Positions 35,108 to 47,528 of a DNA stretch of 64,000 nt are shown here, one piece after another. A model generated the notes under the pieces. The model saw only the letters and a list, made by a program, of their open reading frames with translations, ran no database searches and was not told the DNA's origin. A program made the translations under genes and the position numbers. Numbering within the stretch: the stretch's first letter is position 1; every line of letters begins with the position of its first letter. The DNA comes from DASQZK01 sp963809925 (GTDB lineage Bacteria > Bacteroidota > Bacteroidia > Bacteroidales > GCA-2748055). The stretch spans positions 496,001 through 560,000 of the forward strand of contig CAWELH010000008.1 of assembly GCA_963809925.1 (NCBI GenBank). The letters are read 5' to 3'.

Positions 35108-38100
35108 TTGAAAAGAGGATTAGCATATATCATTACGCTGGTCTTTCCTGTTTTCATTTTGCTTACGCCAATTGTCCTAAAAGCAAATGACGGAGAAGGT
35201 TACCTATACATGCCGCTACCAAAAGCCGGCGGATTGCGTACTATTGCCACCCGACAGTTCCGAACTGAAGTATCCATTCAGTCTTGAAAACAATTATCCC
35301 TTCTCCAATTCGGGCCTTGAATCACCACTGTACGGACATCAACCTTCAAACATTGAAAATTCAGTGGTTTACGATCCGGTGAGCAGACAGTATTCCTTTA
35401 CTGAAAAAGTAGGTACTTTTACCATCCGGGCCGCCATATACAATGAGCAAGAAGGAGTACGAGGAATATTCATTTCAGAAATCCCTCAACAATTACTGGT
35501 TCCAGAAATCAAGGAGTGAAAACCTGGAAACCAGGTCGTCATTCATTCCACAGTTAAATATTGGCGGCGAAGCCTTCGATAAGGTCTTCGGAAGCAACGC
35601 CATTAATATCACCCCCTCAGGAAGCGCTGAACTGATCTTTGGTTTCAATCTCTCCAAGACCGATAATCCGACCCTTACTGAGAAACTAAGAAAAACCCCT
35701 TCCTTTACATTTCGAGGAAAAGATCCTGATGAACGTCACCGGCAGCATCGGAGATAAAATGAAGCTGGACGTCAACTACAACACGGAAGCCACTTTTGAT
35801 TTCGAGAACAAGACCAAGCTGGAATATTCGGGTAAGGAAGATGAGATCATAAAAAAAATTGAAGCCGGAAACGTTTCACTGCCACTTACCGGATCACTGA
35901 TCACAGGAAGCCAGAGCCTCTTTGGACTCAAAACGGAGATGCAGTTCGGAAGGCTCACAATGACCAGTATCTTCTCACAACAAAAGGGTGAGACATCTAC
36001 CATCGAAGTTCAGGGAGGCGCACAGGTACAGGAGTTTTCTGTGACTGCCGACGACTACGATGCTAATAAACACTTTTTCCTATCTGATTACTATCGGGAT
36101 ACCTACAACCAGGCACTTCAAAACCTGCCCATCATCAATTCAGGGATCAATATTACCAGGATTGAAGTATGGGTGACGAACAAGACCAGCAACTTCGACG
36201 AATCCAGAAATATCGTCGCATTTACGGATCTGGCCGAACCAAAGCCCTATTCGTCCGACTTTCAGCGTACGGCCGGTGAACAGGGCAACTATCCGCGAAA
36301 TGAACTGAATAACCTGTACAGCCAGATGGTCAACGGTGCATACCCTGATGTCCGGAATATCACAAAGGTCACTGGTGCCCTTTCATCTCTGAATCTTGGA
36401 AGGGATTACGAAAAGATTGAAAATGCCCGACTCCTCTCACCGAGGGAGTATGACCTCAATGAGAAACTGGGGTATATTTCTCTGAACTCGGCGTTGAATT
36501 CCGACGAGGTACTTGCCGTGGCCTATGAATATACCTATAACGGTAAGACATACCGTGTTGGGGAACTATCAACATTCAGGTGGTGTAAGTGCACCGGACG
36601 CGCTTTTCCTGAAACTGATAAAAGGTACGAACTTCACCCCGGCATCTTATACATGGAACCTGATGATGAAAAACGTCTATGCCATCGGTGCATACCAGGT
36701 CTCCGCCGAAGATTTTACCCTCGATGTCCTGTACCAGGATGACAAGACCGGAAATGCCATCAATTACATCCCTGAAGGGGAATTGAACAAAAAGATCCTG
36801 CTTGAGACACTGAACCTGGATAACCTCAACTCCAACAATGATCCATATCCCGACGGACTGTTCGATTACATCCCCGGCATAACCATTAATTCTTCCAATG
36901 GACGCGTGTTCTTCCCGGTACTCGAACCCTTCGGCAGGGACCTTGAAAAGATCATCCGGGATAACGGCGGGGACCAATCGGTTGTGGACCGATACGTTTT
37001 CAAGGAACTTTACGATTCAACAAAGACCAAGGCTCAGCAGATCGCAGAAAAAAACAAGTTCAAACTCGAAGGCTCCTTCCAGTCGTCATCCTCATCCGAA
37101 ATCATGCTGAATGCCATGAATGTACCGCAGGGCTCGGTGAAGGTATCGGCAGCCGGACGACAGCTTAACGAAGGAAGTGACTATACCGTCGACTATACCC
37201 TGGGGCGGGTGACGATCATCAACCAGGGCATCCTGGAGTCAGGGACGCCGATCAAGATCTCACTCGAGAATAACTCACTTTTCAATATTCAGACAAAGAC
37301 ACTTGTCGGCTCTCATTTCGATTACAAGATCTCGGATGATTTTAATGTGGGAGCCACCATTCTGAACCTTACTGAACGGCCTCTCACCCAGAAAGTGAAT
37401 ATCGGCGATGAGCCCATTTCCAATACCATCTGGGGACTTAACACTTCTTACCGTACAGAATCAAGATTGTTGACAAGGCTCGTTGATGCTCTCCCGCTCA
37501 TCGAAACGAAAGAACCTTCAGAGGTCACCTTTGTGGGTGAATTTGCCGACCTGGTCCCAGGTCATTCCAGGGCCATTGCAAAAGAAGGCAATGCCTTCAT
37601 CGATGATTTTGAAGGCAGCGAAACGTCGCTCGATATGAAATCCTTTGCCGCCTGGTCGATTTCCAGTACTCCCTCTGGATATTTCCAGGAGGCTGAAAAT
37701 ATCAACCAACTAAGTTATGGCTATGGCCGGGCAAAGATCGCCTGGTATGTGATCGACCCGCTGTTTCTGAGGAATAATTCCCTTACCCCCGATCATATCA
37801 AAAATGACCCCGACGCGCAATCGAGTCATTATGTCAGGGAAATTTTTGAAAAGGACATTTTTAAGAATAAGGAAACCCCAAATAATATCCCCACCAACAT
37901 TTCGGTCCTGAACCTGGCCTACTATCCGACACAACGTGGGCCATACAATTTTGACATTGACAACATAAATTCAAACGGAACGCTGAAGGACCCTGAGGGC
38001 CGGTGGGGTGGTATTATGCGGGAAATACAGTCGAACGATTTTGAAGCAGCCAATATCGAGTTTATTGAATTCTGGCTGATGGACCCTTATGTGGAACAGC

Positions 38101-41100
38101 CGGATAATCCCGGTGGTGACCTTTATATCAACCTTGGAAATATTTCTGAGGATGTCCTCAAGGATTCCAGAAAGGCCTTCGAAAACGGACTCCCTTCAGG
38201 TCCGGATATCATCCAGGTGGATACAACAGTTTGGGGCCGGATCCCTCTGGTACAATCCCTGGTGCCTGCCTTTAATAACGATATTGAAGCCCGGACCTAC
38301 CAGGATGTCGGACTCGACGGTCTAAGTGACGCCGATGAGAGGAGCTTTTACAACACCTTCCTTGAAAATATACGGCCAAGCTTATCCGCCGAAGCATTTG
38401 CCGAGCTCTCCAATGACCCCTCAAGTGATAATTTTCATTATTACAGAGGCTCCGATTATGACCAGATGAAACTCGGCATCCTCGAAAGATATAAGAATTA
38501 CAACGGACTGGAAGGCAACTCGCCAAGCTTTGAGCAAACGAAAGAATCATATCCAACCAGCGGATCCACCCTGCCAAACGCGGAAGATATTAACAGGGAC
38601 AATACCCTCAGTGAAAGTGAGAGTTACTTTTCCTATCGTATCAGCCTTCGAAAAGAGGATCTCGACGTTGGCCGGAACTTTATCGTCGATAAGGTTGTCG
38701 ATGACGCCGAATTTGAAAACGGAACCAAATCGCCCGTAACATGGTATCAGTTCCGGGTGCCAATCATCCGACTTTGAAAGAAGGGTTGGTGATATCCAGG
38801 ATTTTAAAACCATCCGTTTTATGAGGATGTTCCTGACAGATTTTTCCGATTCTGTCATTCTGCGTTTTGCCAAACTGGATCTGATCAGGGGTGAGTGGAG
38901 GAAATATTCACTTCCCTTCACACAAGGCAGTGAAGCTTGGACAGGCTCCGAACCTTCCGATGGTTCTTTTGATATCTCAGCGGTAAACATTGAGGAGAAT
39001 GCCGGAAAGGAACCGGTAAACTATGTCCTTCCGGTAGGTGTGACCCGCCAGATCGATCCGACACAGCCTTCGCTGACCCAGCTTAATGAACAGTCGATCG
39101 TACTCAAGGTTAACCAGCTTGAAGACGGTGATGGAAGGGCCGCGTACAAGAATGTGCAAATGGATATCCGCCAGTACAAGAAGATCAAAATGGATGCACA
39201 TGCAGAAGCCATTGAAGGCTTCCCGCTGGAAGATTGATGAGCTCACAGCCTTCATCCGCCTTGGATCAGATTACACCGGAAACTTTTATGAGTACGAAGT
39301 ACCTCTTAAGCTGACACCATATAATAAATACAGGAAGGATGTCGATGCCGACAGGTATATCGTCTGGCCAGTTGAAAATATGTTTGAAATTGATCTTTCT
39401 GTCTTTCAGGATGCAAAACAGGCCAGGAACAATGCAATGCGATCACAGGGATCGACCGTTGAGCTGTCCTCCGTATATTCCATTACTGATGGTAAGGGAA
39501 ACAGAGTGAGTGTTTCCGGCAATCCAAACCTGGCGAATGTCCGCACCATCATGATCGGGGTCACGAAATCCGGCCGGCGGTAAAGATAACCTGCCGAAAT
39601 CTGGTGAGATCTGGCTCAATGAGTTACGCCTTACCGATTTTAATGAAAAAGGCGGATGGGCAGCCAATGGAAGGCTGACTACCAAGCTGGCTGATCTCGG
39701 TTCATTTACATTCTCAGGGAATACAAGCACTCCCGGATGGGGAAGCATCGATACAAAGGTCCAGGAAAGAGATAAGGAACAGGTCCTCCAGTACGACCTC
39801 TCCTCAAATATAGAACTGGGCAAATTCTTCCCGCAGAAACTCGGAGTTTCAATTCCTGTATATGCCGGATATTCAGAGTCGATCGTTAACCCTGAATATA
39901 ATCCGCTTGATCCCGATATCCCGTTGAAGGTAGCCCTTGATAATGCAGAAACACAAGCCGACAGAGACTCGATAAAACATATTGCCCAGGATTACACACG
40001 CCGGAAAAGCCTCAATTTCACGAATGTAAGAGTGATCAAGAAAGAAGGCAAACCACACCTCTACGATCTGGCAAACTGGTCGGCCAGTTATTCGTTCAAT
40101 GAAGTATACAGCCGGGATATAGGAACCGAGTACTACACTCAACGACGCTATCGTGGTGCACTCAGTTATAACTATAATTCACGTCCCAAAGCGGTAACAC
40201 CATTTGCAAAATCAAAGACCCTTAAGTCACCTTATCTGCGTATCATCCGCGACTTCAACTTCTACTATCTGCCATCGATGCTCTCTTTCCGGACCGATCT
40301 GGACCGCTCATACATGGAACGAAAACTCAGGAACCTGAGTAACCCATTCCTTCAGATAAAACCAACAGTGAAAAAAGATTTTCTCTGGAACCGTTACTAC
40401 GACCTAAAATTCGACCTTACTAAGTCTCTTAAGCTCGATTTCTCTGCCACCAATATTGCCAGAATCGATGAACCGATAGGAAGGATGGACAAGAATGCCT
40501 ATGACTATCAGGAAAAGCGGGATTCCATCATTCAGGAACTCAGGAGTTTCGGCAGGACCACAAACTATAACCACCAGATCAATGTCACCTATAACCTGCC
40601 TCTCAACAAGATTCCGGTGCTGAACTGGGTGAACGTTTCTACCCGGTATAATGCAAATTTCGGATGGGACGTCGGACCAATTCTGAAGGATCCCAATATT
40701 GATCTCGGCAACACCGTTAAGAACTCAAACACCGTGCAGGTAAATGGACAGTTGAATCTGGCCAACCTGTACGCTAAGGTCCCCTATTTTAAAGGGTTAA
40801 ACCAGAAGGCCAGCCCCGATCAGGCTAAACAAAGGACGAAAGAAGTAACCTATCTTAGGGAGAATCAGGTCCTTCGCAAGGGCTTTCCGCGATCGTATAC
40901 CCACAAGCTTAAGACCAGTGATGTCAAAGTACAGGTATTCGACCGTGATGGAAATGCCGTCGACTCCAAATTGGAGGTAATAAGCGAAAACAGGGTTAAA
41001 GTCACACCTGATGCGGATGTAAGAGGAGCAAAAGTGGTCATTACCGGGAAGCGCCCTCTAGGACAGAGCCCGGTGACCTTTATCGTCAACAATACAGCCA

Positions 41101-42467
41101 GGATCGCCACCGGACTGAAGAATATAAATATTACTTACAGTACAAGCGATGGGACCATCCTTCCTGGGTACAAGCCAACAACCAGTGTTTTAGGCTTGTC
41201 AAATTATGATGATATGCTTGCCCCGGGATGGGATTTTATTCTTGGTATGCAGGACAGCGATTTCGCACACAAGGCTTTTTTAAATGGCTGGCTCTCAAAA
41301 GACTCCCTCCTGAACCAGCCCTATATGATGAGCCATACAGAGAAACTGAATCTCAGGGCTTCCTTCGAGCCTTTTACCGGTTTCCGGATCGATCTTACAG
41401 CAAACCGAGTCTATGCCGAAAACCTCAGTGAATATTATATCGCTGATAAGTCAGGAAATCTTCCTGCTGAAGATGCACGCGGAAAGACGCTCAATGGTAA
41501 CTATTCAATGTCTTTTCTCTCGTGGAAATCAGCTTTTGAAAATATCTATTCCAAGGATCTCGATTTTTCTTCAGAAGCGTTCAATAAAATGAAAAACGAA
41601 TACAGGCCCATCATTTCAGGAAGACTAGCACAGGATTATATGGATGAGAACGGAACTGTACTCCACGATTCAGCCGGCTTCTATGAAGGATTTGGGCCCA
41701 ACTCGCAACAGGTCCTGATATCGTCCTTCCTTTCAGCCTACGGTTACAAGGATCCATCGAATGTCACACTCCAAATGTTCCCCTCGCTTCTGAGCATGAT
41801 GCCGAACTGGAGAATATCCTTCGACGGCCTTGGGCGAATCGGCTTCGTTAAAAAATTCCTGAACAGTCTGACGATGAACCATGCATACCGTTCATCCTAT
41901 AATATAGGCTCCTTTATTTCTAATCCTATCGATATCAGAAGTTTGGAAGACCCCACATACCAGGTCAACTTCCTGCCTGAATTTGATGCCACATCGGTAT
42001 CGATCAATGAGCAATTCAGCCCGCTCTTCGACGTAAATATGGACTGGAAAAACAGTCTTACCACGAGCATCGAATTCAACCGGTCACGTACGCTGGCCCT
42101 CAGTACCTCCAACAGCCAGATCAATGAGATCAGTTCAAAGGAAGTATCCTTTGGTGCCGGTTATCGTTTTAACGAGGTCCAGATCATCATCAACCAGAAA
42201 GAATTCAAGAGTGACCTGAACGTAAGGGCCGACTTATCGATCAGGGACAACAGGACGGTAATCCGTAAACTTTCAGAGGACAGCGATCAGATCACCGCCG
42301 GTCAGCGGATCGTGACCGTCAAAACTACGTTTGATTATGTATTAAGTGACAGGTTTAACCTGAGGTTCTTTTTCGATCAGCGGGTAAACAAGCCGTTTGT
42401 ATCACTTTCATACCCTACTTCTAATACCAATATCGGCTTCAGTGTCCGTTTTACTCTCGCACAATAG
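35108..42467 (+). CDS. sprA: SprA/SOV, type IX secretion outer-membrane translocon (N-terminal half frameshifted)
   Basis: About 2450 residues, the characteristic giant size. The start is probably the TTG at 35108, giving a signal-type LKRGLAYIITLVFPVFILL. Blocks such as SGSAELIFGFNLSKTDNPTL, GDKMKLDVNYNTEATFDFEN, GLKTEMQFGRLTMTSIFSQQ, FIDDFEGSETSLDMKSFAAW and RLAQDYMDENGTVLHDSAGF are SprA hallmarks. It ends in barrel strands (TNIGFSVRFTLAQ). Seven single-base shifts are needed (near 35240, 35430, 35717, 36575, 38770, 39230 and 39580); the last 2.9 kb are clean. SprA is the single-chain 36-strand barrel through which T9SS cargo leaves the cell, and the glycosidase at 3548 carries the matching signal. 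The ruvA-sprA-gcvH order is common in Bacteroidota. Confidence 0.92.
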
Positions 42468-42489
42468 GAAAAGTTCTGGTGAAAAATAG

Positions 42490-42497
42490 TAAATTTG
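42490..42497 (+). promoter_or_regulatory. -7 promoter element of gcvH
   Basis: TAAATTTG, an exact TAnnTTTG match, 47 bases before gcvH and just after the sprA stop. No good -33 element. Confidence 0.4.
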
Positions 42498-42543
42498 AAT
42501 TGCAAAAATATTATTTCATAAACCTATACAAAATATTCCTGAT

Positions 42544-42921
42544 ATGAATTTCCCTGATAATCTTAAGTACACAAAAGAGCACGAATGGATTAGGCTTGAA
42601 GGCAAGGAAGCCGTTATCGGCATTACTGAATTCGCCAGTTCAGAACTTGGTGATATCGTTTTTGTCGAGATTGAAACCGAAGGCGAATCACTTGGCAAAG
42701 GTGACAGCTTCGGCACAATAGAAGCTGTGAAAACTGTTTCTGACCTGTTCATGCCCGTGTCAGGTAAGGTAACCGGGATCAACCCGAAACTTACCGATAC
42801 GCCTGAAATCGTTAATGAAGATCCGTACGGCAAAGGATGGCTCATCAGGATCACCGTGGATGAGGCCGCCGAGTTGGACGGCTTGTTGACAGCAGACAAG
42901 TACCGCGCAGAAGTAGAATAA
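42544..42921 (+). CDS. gcvH: Glycine cleavage system H protein
   Basis: 125 residues. YTKEHEWIRLEGKEAVIGIT opens the family fold, and FGTIEAVKTVSDLFMPVSG contains the lipoylated Lys (ExVKT). The end NEDPYGKGWLIRI is also typical. GcvH shuttles the aminomethyl group from P-protein to T-protein on its lipoyl arm. The other gcv genes are not adjacent, which is normal here. It ends before a strong terminator. Confidence 0.95.
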   Translation: MNFPDNLKYTKEHEWIRLEGKEAVIGITEFASSELGDIVFVEIETEGESLGKGDSFGTIEAVKTVSDLFMPVSGKVTGINPKLTDTPEIVNEDPYGKGWLIRITVDEAAELDGLLTADKYRAEVE

Positions 42922-42999
42922 AATTTTGTCACTCATATCCCTGGTTTTACCTGACATCCTCAATATTTGTTATGAGTGATGTGCCGGTAAAATGCAATG

Positions 43000-43052
43000 A
43001 AAATTACAATCCTGGTGCAGCATGATATAGCCGGAAGATTGTAATTTTTTTT
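43000..43052 (+). terminator. Terminator after gcvH
   Basis: AAAATTACAATC (43000-43011) pairs perfectly with GATTGTAATTTT (43037-43048), followed by further T. Loop of 25 bases. Confidence 0.8.
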
Positions 43053-43091
43053 ATACCGTATAGTCACGCAGGACAGATAACGCTCACGAAT

Positions 43092-43133
43092 AAAAAAAAC
43101 CGGAACAATGGACTTACTCCCATCGTTCCGGTT
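43092..43133 (-). terminator. Terminator of the rimP-nusA-infB operon
   Basis: On the minus strand AACCGGAACGATGG pairs with CCATTGTTCCGGTT (one G-T wobble), followed by a run of eight T. It lies 65 bp after the infB stop, facing the gcvH terminator. Confidence 0.88.
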
Positions 43134-43197
43134 CAAATGCTGCAATTCAGATTTCAAGTACAACTCCCGCTTTTGGGAGTTAACAGCCCGTCTGGTC

Positions 43198-46100
43198 TTA
43201 CAATTTTTTCTTGATTTCCGTTTCCTTGTAGGCTTCGATAAAGTCGCCGACCTTAATATCATTAAAATTTTCGATATTCAGACCGCATTCGAGTCCGGCA
43301 ACAACCTCCTTCACATCATCCTTAAAGCGTTTCAGAGCTCCCAGTGAACCGGAATAGACCACGATGCCGTCTCTGATCACTCTCACCTTTGAAGAACGGT
43401 TGATCTTCCCTTCTTTCACCATACATCCGGCAATAGTTCCTACTTTAGTGATCTTAAAAGCTTCCCTCACTTCGAGTGTTGCGGTAACTTCTTCCCGGAT
43501 CTCCGGTGAAAGCATCCCCTCCATAGCGGCTTTGATCTCCTCGATGGCATCGTAAATGATGGAATACAGCCTGATATCGATCTGTTCCTTTTCTGCAAGT
43601 TTTCTGGCACTGAGTGACGGTCGTACCTGGAAACCGATGATCACGGCGTCAGATGCTGCAGCCAGAAGTACGTCTGATTCTGATATCTGACCAACTGCCT
43701 TATGCTTGATATTAATCTGGATTTCCTCTGTTGAAAGTTTCAGAAGTGAATCACTGAGTGCTTCAACTGAACCATCCACATCGCCTTTCACAATAGCGTT
43801 AAGTTCCTTGAAGTTTCCGATAGCGATACGTCGTCCAATTTCATCTAGGGTGATATGTTTCTGCGTCCGCAGTTCCTGTTCGCGCTGTAGCTGCTCGCGT
43901 CTGTTTGCAATTTCTTTGGCTTCCCTGTCACTGTCCATAACATTGAACCGGTCGCCTGCCTGAGGAGCACCGTTCAAACCAAGGATAAGCACAGGCGTGG
44001 AAGGGCCGGCTGTATCGACACGGTTTCCGCGTTCGTTATACATGGCCTTAATATGTCCGAAATTGCTTCCGGCGAGGAGTACGTCACCGATGTTCAGTGT
44101 TCCCGTTTCGACGAGGATGGTTGAAATGTAGCCCCTTCCTTTATCGAGAGAGGACTCAATGACGGTTCCGATAGCTTTACGATCGGGGTTGGCTTTGAGA
44201 TCGAGAAGTTCGGCCTCGAGCAGTACTTTTTCGAGGAGATCGTCGATCCCGGTACCGTTTTTGGCAGATATTTCCTGTGACTGATACTTGCCTCCCCAGT
44301 CTTCTACCAGGTAATTCATGTTGGCCAGTGCTTCCTTTATCTTATCGACATTGGCCGAAGGTTTATCAATTTTATTGATAGCGAATACGATGGGCACGTT
44401 GGCAGCAGAGGCGTGATTAATGGCCTCAACGGTTTGTGGCATGACACCGTCATCGGCAGCCACCACGATGATGGCCACATCGGTTACCTGTGCACCACGG
44501 GCCCTCATGGCTGTAAAAGCCTCATGACCCGGTGTATCCAGGAAGGTGATCTGCCTCCCGTCGTCAAGCTGGACAGCGTAGGCTCCGATATGTTGTGTAA
44601 TTCCCCCGGCTTCACCGGCAATTACATTGGAATGTCTGATATAGTCGAGCAATTTAGTTTTCCCATGGTCAACATGCCCCATCACGGTTACGATGGGCGG
44701 ACGCGGGATCTGTTCTTCTTCTGTTTCCTCTTCTTCATCGAGCGTATCCTGAAGATCGACACTAACAAATTCCACCTTGTAATTAAACTCATCGGCCACC
44801 ATTGAGAGGGTTTCTGCATCAAGCCTCTGGTTTATCGAAACAAAAAGTCCGAGATTCATGCAGGTCTGGATCACTTCATTTACCGGAACGTTCATCATAG
44901 TGGCAAGCTCGCTCACCGAAACGAATTCAGTGACCTTGATGGTATGCTTGCTTTCTTCCATCCTCTCCTGTTCCTCAATATGACGCTGATGTATCGTATC
45001 TCGTTTTTCCCTCCTGTACTTTGATCCTTTGGATTTACCCTTGGACGTAAGTTTAGCAAGTGTATCTTTTATCTGCTTTTGTACATCTTCTTCATTCACC
45101 TCCGGACGGTGCAGCTTTTTCTTTCTCTTCCCGGGTACCGGCCGTTCTTTGTTCGCTCCACCGGCTTTTTCCCTTTCTTCCGTTCCGGCTTCCTTCCTTA
45201 TCCGTTTCCGTTTTCTCTTTCCTTCCTGACGGGCATCCTGACTGCTTGAGGCCACGGGCTTTTTCCTCTGATCCTTACGTTCCTGCGGCAGATCGATTTT
45301 GCCCACAACCGTTGGTCCCGATAAGCGTTGAATGACGGTGGGTATCATTTCGACTTCCCTCTTTCCGTCGGGGCTGCCTTTCTCTTCCTTACCTTTAACC
45401 TTGGCTTCTTTGGAAGTTTCCTTCTCCGCTGTGGGAGCCACCTTCTCATCGTTAGAATCGGCAGCTTTTTCGACCACTTCCTTTTCCTCTGCCTTACCTG
45501 AATCCTTCGCTTTCTCTGTGGCGGGTTTTACTTCTTTCTTAGCAGTGGCTTTCTCTTCTTCCTTTTCTTTTTCTTTCTTCTTTTTAGATTCATCCAGGTC
45601 GATCTTGCCAACCACTTTCACCTCCATATCGCCCTTTTTCTTTGAATCTTCCTTCTTTTCTAAGGGCTTTTCTTCGACCTGTTGTATCTGGTCTGCTTTT
45701 TCAACTTCTTTATCCGGTGCGGCTTTACCTTCAGAAACCGTTACTTCTTTTTTCTCTTCCTTTGCGGTTGCGGGCTTCTTCTTCCCCTGAACTTCATCAA
45801 GATTTACCTTCCCGACAACTTTTGGGCCGACAGGTGCAGGTTCTTCCACCGGTTTTTCTTCAGTCTTCTTTTCTTCAGGGGCCTTCTTTGGTTCGATTTT
45901 GGGTGTACTGACAGAAGTATCTTTCACCAGAAATTCTTTTTCTTCCTCTTCAGCTTCAGGAAGATCCTGAACATCATCAATGGAGATGGTTTCCTTCTTC
46001 TCACGGAGGTTCTTCAGACTGAAATTCTCAGACTTTTTCTTCTCATCAAGGTCAGAACTGTATTCTTTGATCAGCAGATTGTATAGTTCAGGTGCAATTT

Positions 46101-46221
46101 TGCTGTTGGGATCCACATCAACACTGTGTCCTTTCTTATGAAGGAAATCCACAATGGTTGAGATCCCGACATTAAATTCCCTGGCGATCTTACTGAGTCT
46201 TATTGCTTTATTTTCTGTCAT
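43198..46221 (-). CDS. infB: Translation initiation factor IF-2
   Basis: 1007 residues. The N-terminal IF2_N (RLSKIAREFNVGISTIVDFL) is followed by a very long Lys/Glu/Val/Ala-rich region (about residues 80-420) typical of Bacteroidota IF-2. The GTPase has GHVDHGKTKLLDYI (G1), DTPGHEAFTAMRARG (G3) and INKIDKP (G4). Domains C1 and C2 end with GLECGLNIENFNDIKVGDFI. IF-2 places fMet-tRNA on the 30S subunit and promotes subunit joining. It is the last gene of the rimP-nusA-infB operon. The acidic-basic low-complexity region produces long misleading open frames on the opposite strand. Confidence 0.97.
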   Translation of the reverse strand: MTENKAIRLSKIAREFNVGISTIVDFLHKKGHSVDVDPNSKIAPELYNLLIKEYSSDLDEKKKSENFSLKNLREKKETISIDDVQDLPEAEEEEKEFLVKDTSVSTPKIEPKKAPEEKKTEEKPVEEPAPVGPKVVGKVNLDEVQGKKKPATAKEEKKEVTVSEGKAAPDKEVEKADQIQQVEEKPLEKKEDSKKKGDMEVKVVGKIDLDESKKKKEKEKEEEKATAKKEVKPATEKAKDSGKAEEKEVVEKAADSNDEKVAPTAEKETSKEAKVKGKEEKGSPDGKREVEMIPTVIQRLSGPTVVGKIDLPQERKDQRKKPVASSSQDARQEGKRKRKRIRKEAGTEEREKAGGANKERPVPGKRKKKLHRPEVNEEDVQKQIKDTLAKLTSKGKSKGSKYRREKRDTIHQRHIEEQERMEESKHTIKVTEFVSVSELATMMNVPVNEVIQTCMNLGLFVSINQRLDAETLSMVADEFNYKVEFVSVDLQDTLDEEEETEEEQIPRPPIVTVMGHVDHGKTKLLDYIRHSNVIAGEAGGITQHIGAYAVQLDDGRQITFLDTPGHEAFTAMRARGAQVTDVAIIVVAADDGVMPQTVEAINHASAANVPIVFAINKIDKPSANVDKIKEALANMNYLVEDWGGKYQSQEISAKNGTGIDDLLEKVLLEAELLDLKANPDRKAIGTVIESSLDKGRGYISTILVETGTLNIGDVLLAGSNFGHIKAMYNERGNRVDTAGPSTPVLILGLNGAPQAGDRFNVMDSDREAKEIANRREQLQREQELRTQKHITLDEIGRRIAIGNFKELNAIVKGDVDGSVEALSDSLLKLSTEEIQINIKHKAVGQISESDVLLAAASDAVIIGFQVRPSLSARKLAEKEQIDIRLYSIIYDAIEEIKAAMEGMLSPEIREEVTATLEVREAFKITKVGTIAGCMVKEGKINRSSKVRVIRDGIVVYSGSLGALKRFKDDVKEVVAGLECGLNIENFNDIKVGDFIEAYKETEIKKKL

Positions 46222-46274
46222 ACCCTGATTATCCTGTTATGGCGGTAATGCTAAATTATAATAATAGCCTTAAT

Positions 46275-47512
46275 TTATTCAAATTCCGTCCTTAAAATTT
46301 TCAATACTTCATTTATTGTTTCTTCCTCAAGGTCGGTTCTGTTCACCAATTCTTTCGGTGTCAGTTCAAGAACGGCTCTTGCTGTATCACAGCCAATAGC
46401 CTTCAGTTCATCAATGATCCAGCCTTCGATTTCATCTGCAAATTCATCGAGATTGACATCTTCGTCTTCTTCGCCGCCGGCTTCCCTGTAAACATCGATC
46501 TCATATCCAGTAAGTTGACTTGCAAGCCTGATATTAAGCCCCCCTTTCCAATGGCGAGTGAAACCTCTCTGGGTTCGAGATATACATCGGCTCTCTTGTC
46601 TTCCTCCAATATCTTGATATTACTGATCTTTGCCGGACTAAGCGCTCTTGATATGAACAGCTGAACGTTATTAGTAAAATTTATGACATCGATATTCTCG
46701 TTTTTCAGCTCCCTTACAATACCATGTATCCTGGAACCTTTCATCCCGACACATGCTCCGACCGGGTCGATTCTCTCATCGTATGATTCGACGGCAACTT
46801 TTGCTCTTTCGCCGGGGACCCTGACAATCTTTTTGATCGTGATAAGACCATCAAATATTTCCGGTACCTCAAGTTCAAAAAGACGCTCCAGGAATACCGG
46901 TGATGTTCTCGAAAGGATGATCAGCGGATTGTTGTTTTTCATATCCACTTTGATCACAACAGCACGAATGGTGTCGCCCTTGCGGAAATAGTCGGATGGG
47001 ATCTGCTCTGATTTAGGGAGGATGAGTTCATTGCCTTCATCATCAAGAACAAGGATTTCCCTCTTCCATACCTGGTACACTTCACCAGTGATGATCTCCC
47101 CAATCCTGTCCTTGTATTTAATATAAACGTTGTTCTTTTCAAGTTCAAGGATTCTGGCTGTCAGATTTTGTCTTAATGCCAGGATTGCACGGCGGCCAAA
47201 ACTTTCCAGTTTCACCTCATCCGTGACTTCTTCTCCCGCCTCGTAATCATCATCGATAAGCTTTGCCTTTGACAGCGGTATCTGAAAATTTGGATCTTCA
47301 ACCTTTCCATCTTCCACAACTTCGCGATTTCTCCAAATCTCAAAATCCCCTTTATCGATATTTATAATAATATCGAAATTTTCATCCGACCCATATTTCT
47401 TAATGAGCATGCTTCGAAATACATCTTCGAGTACACTCATCATGGTTACCCTGTCAATGTTTTTGAGTTCCTTAAACTCCGCAAATGTGTCTATCAAATT
47501 AATGCTTTCCAT
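46275..47512 (-). CDS. nusA: Transcription termination/antitermination factor NusA, single frameshift near C-terminus
   Basis: The frame from 47512 is intact through the N-terminal domain (NLIDTFAEFKELKNIDRVTM), S1 domain (GEIITGEVYQVWKREILVLD), KH1 (VGACVGMKGSRIHGIVREL) and into KH2 (EVSLAIGKGGL). At about 46545 a G run of six must be seven; after this correction LNIRLASQLTGYEIDVYRE continues the KH2 domain. An acidic tail with ELTPKELVNRTDLEEETINE ends at the TAA at 46275. The corrected length is 412 residues, normal for the phylum. NusA binds RNA polymerase and nascent RNA. It sits 53 bp before infB. Confidence 0.93.
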
Positions 47513-47528
47513 TTCCTGATTTAATTTC

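Noticed and set aside
22231..42467. Programmed frameshifting or recoding in dxr, rseP, maeB, ruvA and sprA
   Set aside because: Too many shifts, in both directions, with no shared slippery sequence or stimulatory structure; sequence error explains them better.
45029..46086. Long Ser/Phe-rich open frames on the plus strand across infB
   Set aside because: They are the complement of the Lys/Glu/Val-rich IF-2 linker; such low-complexity coding DNA keeps the opposite strand open. No start context or family resemblance.
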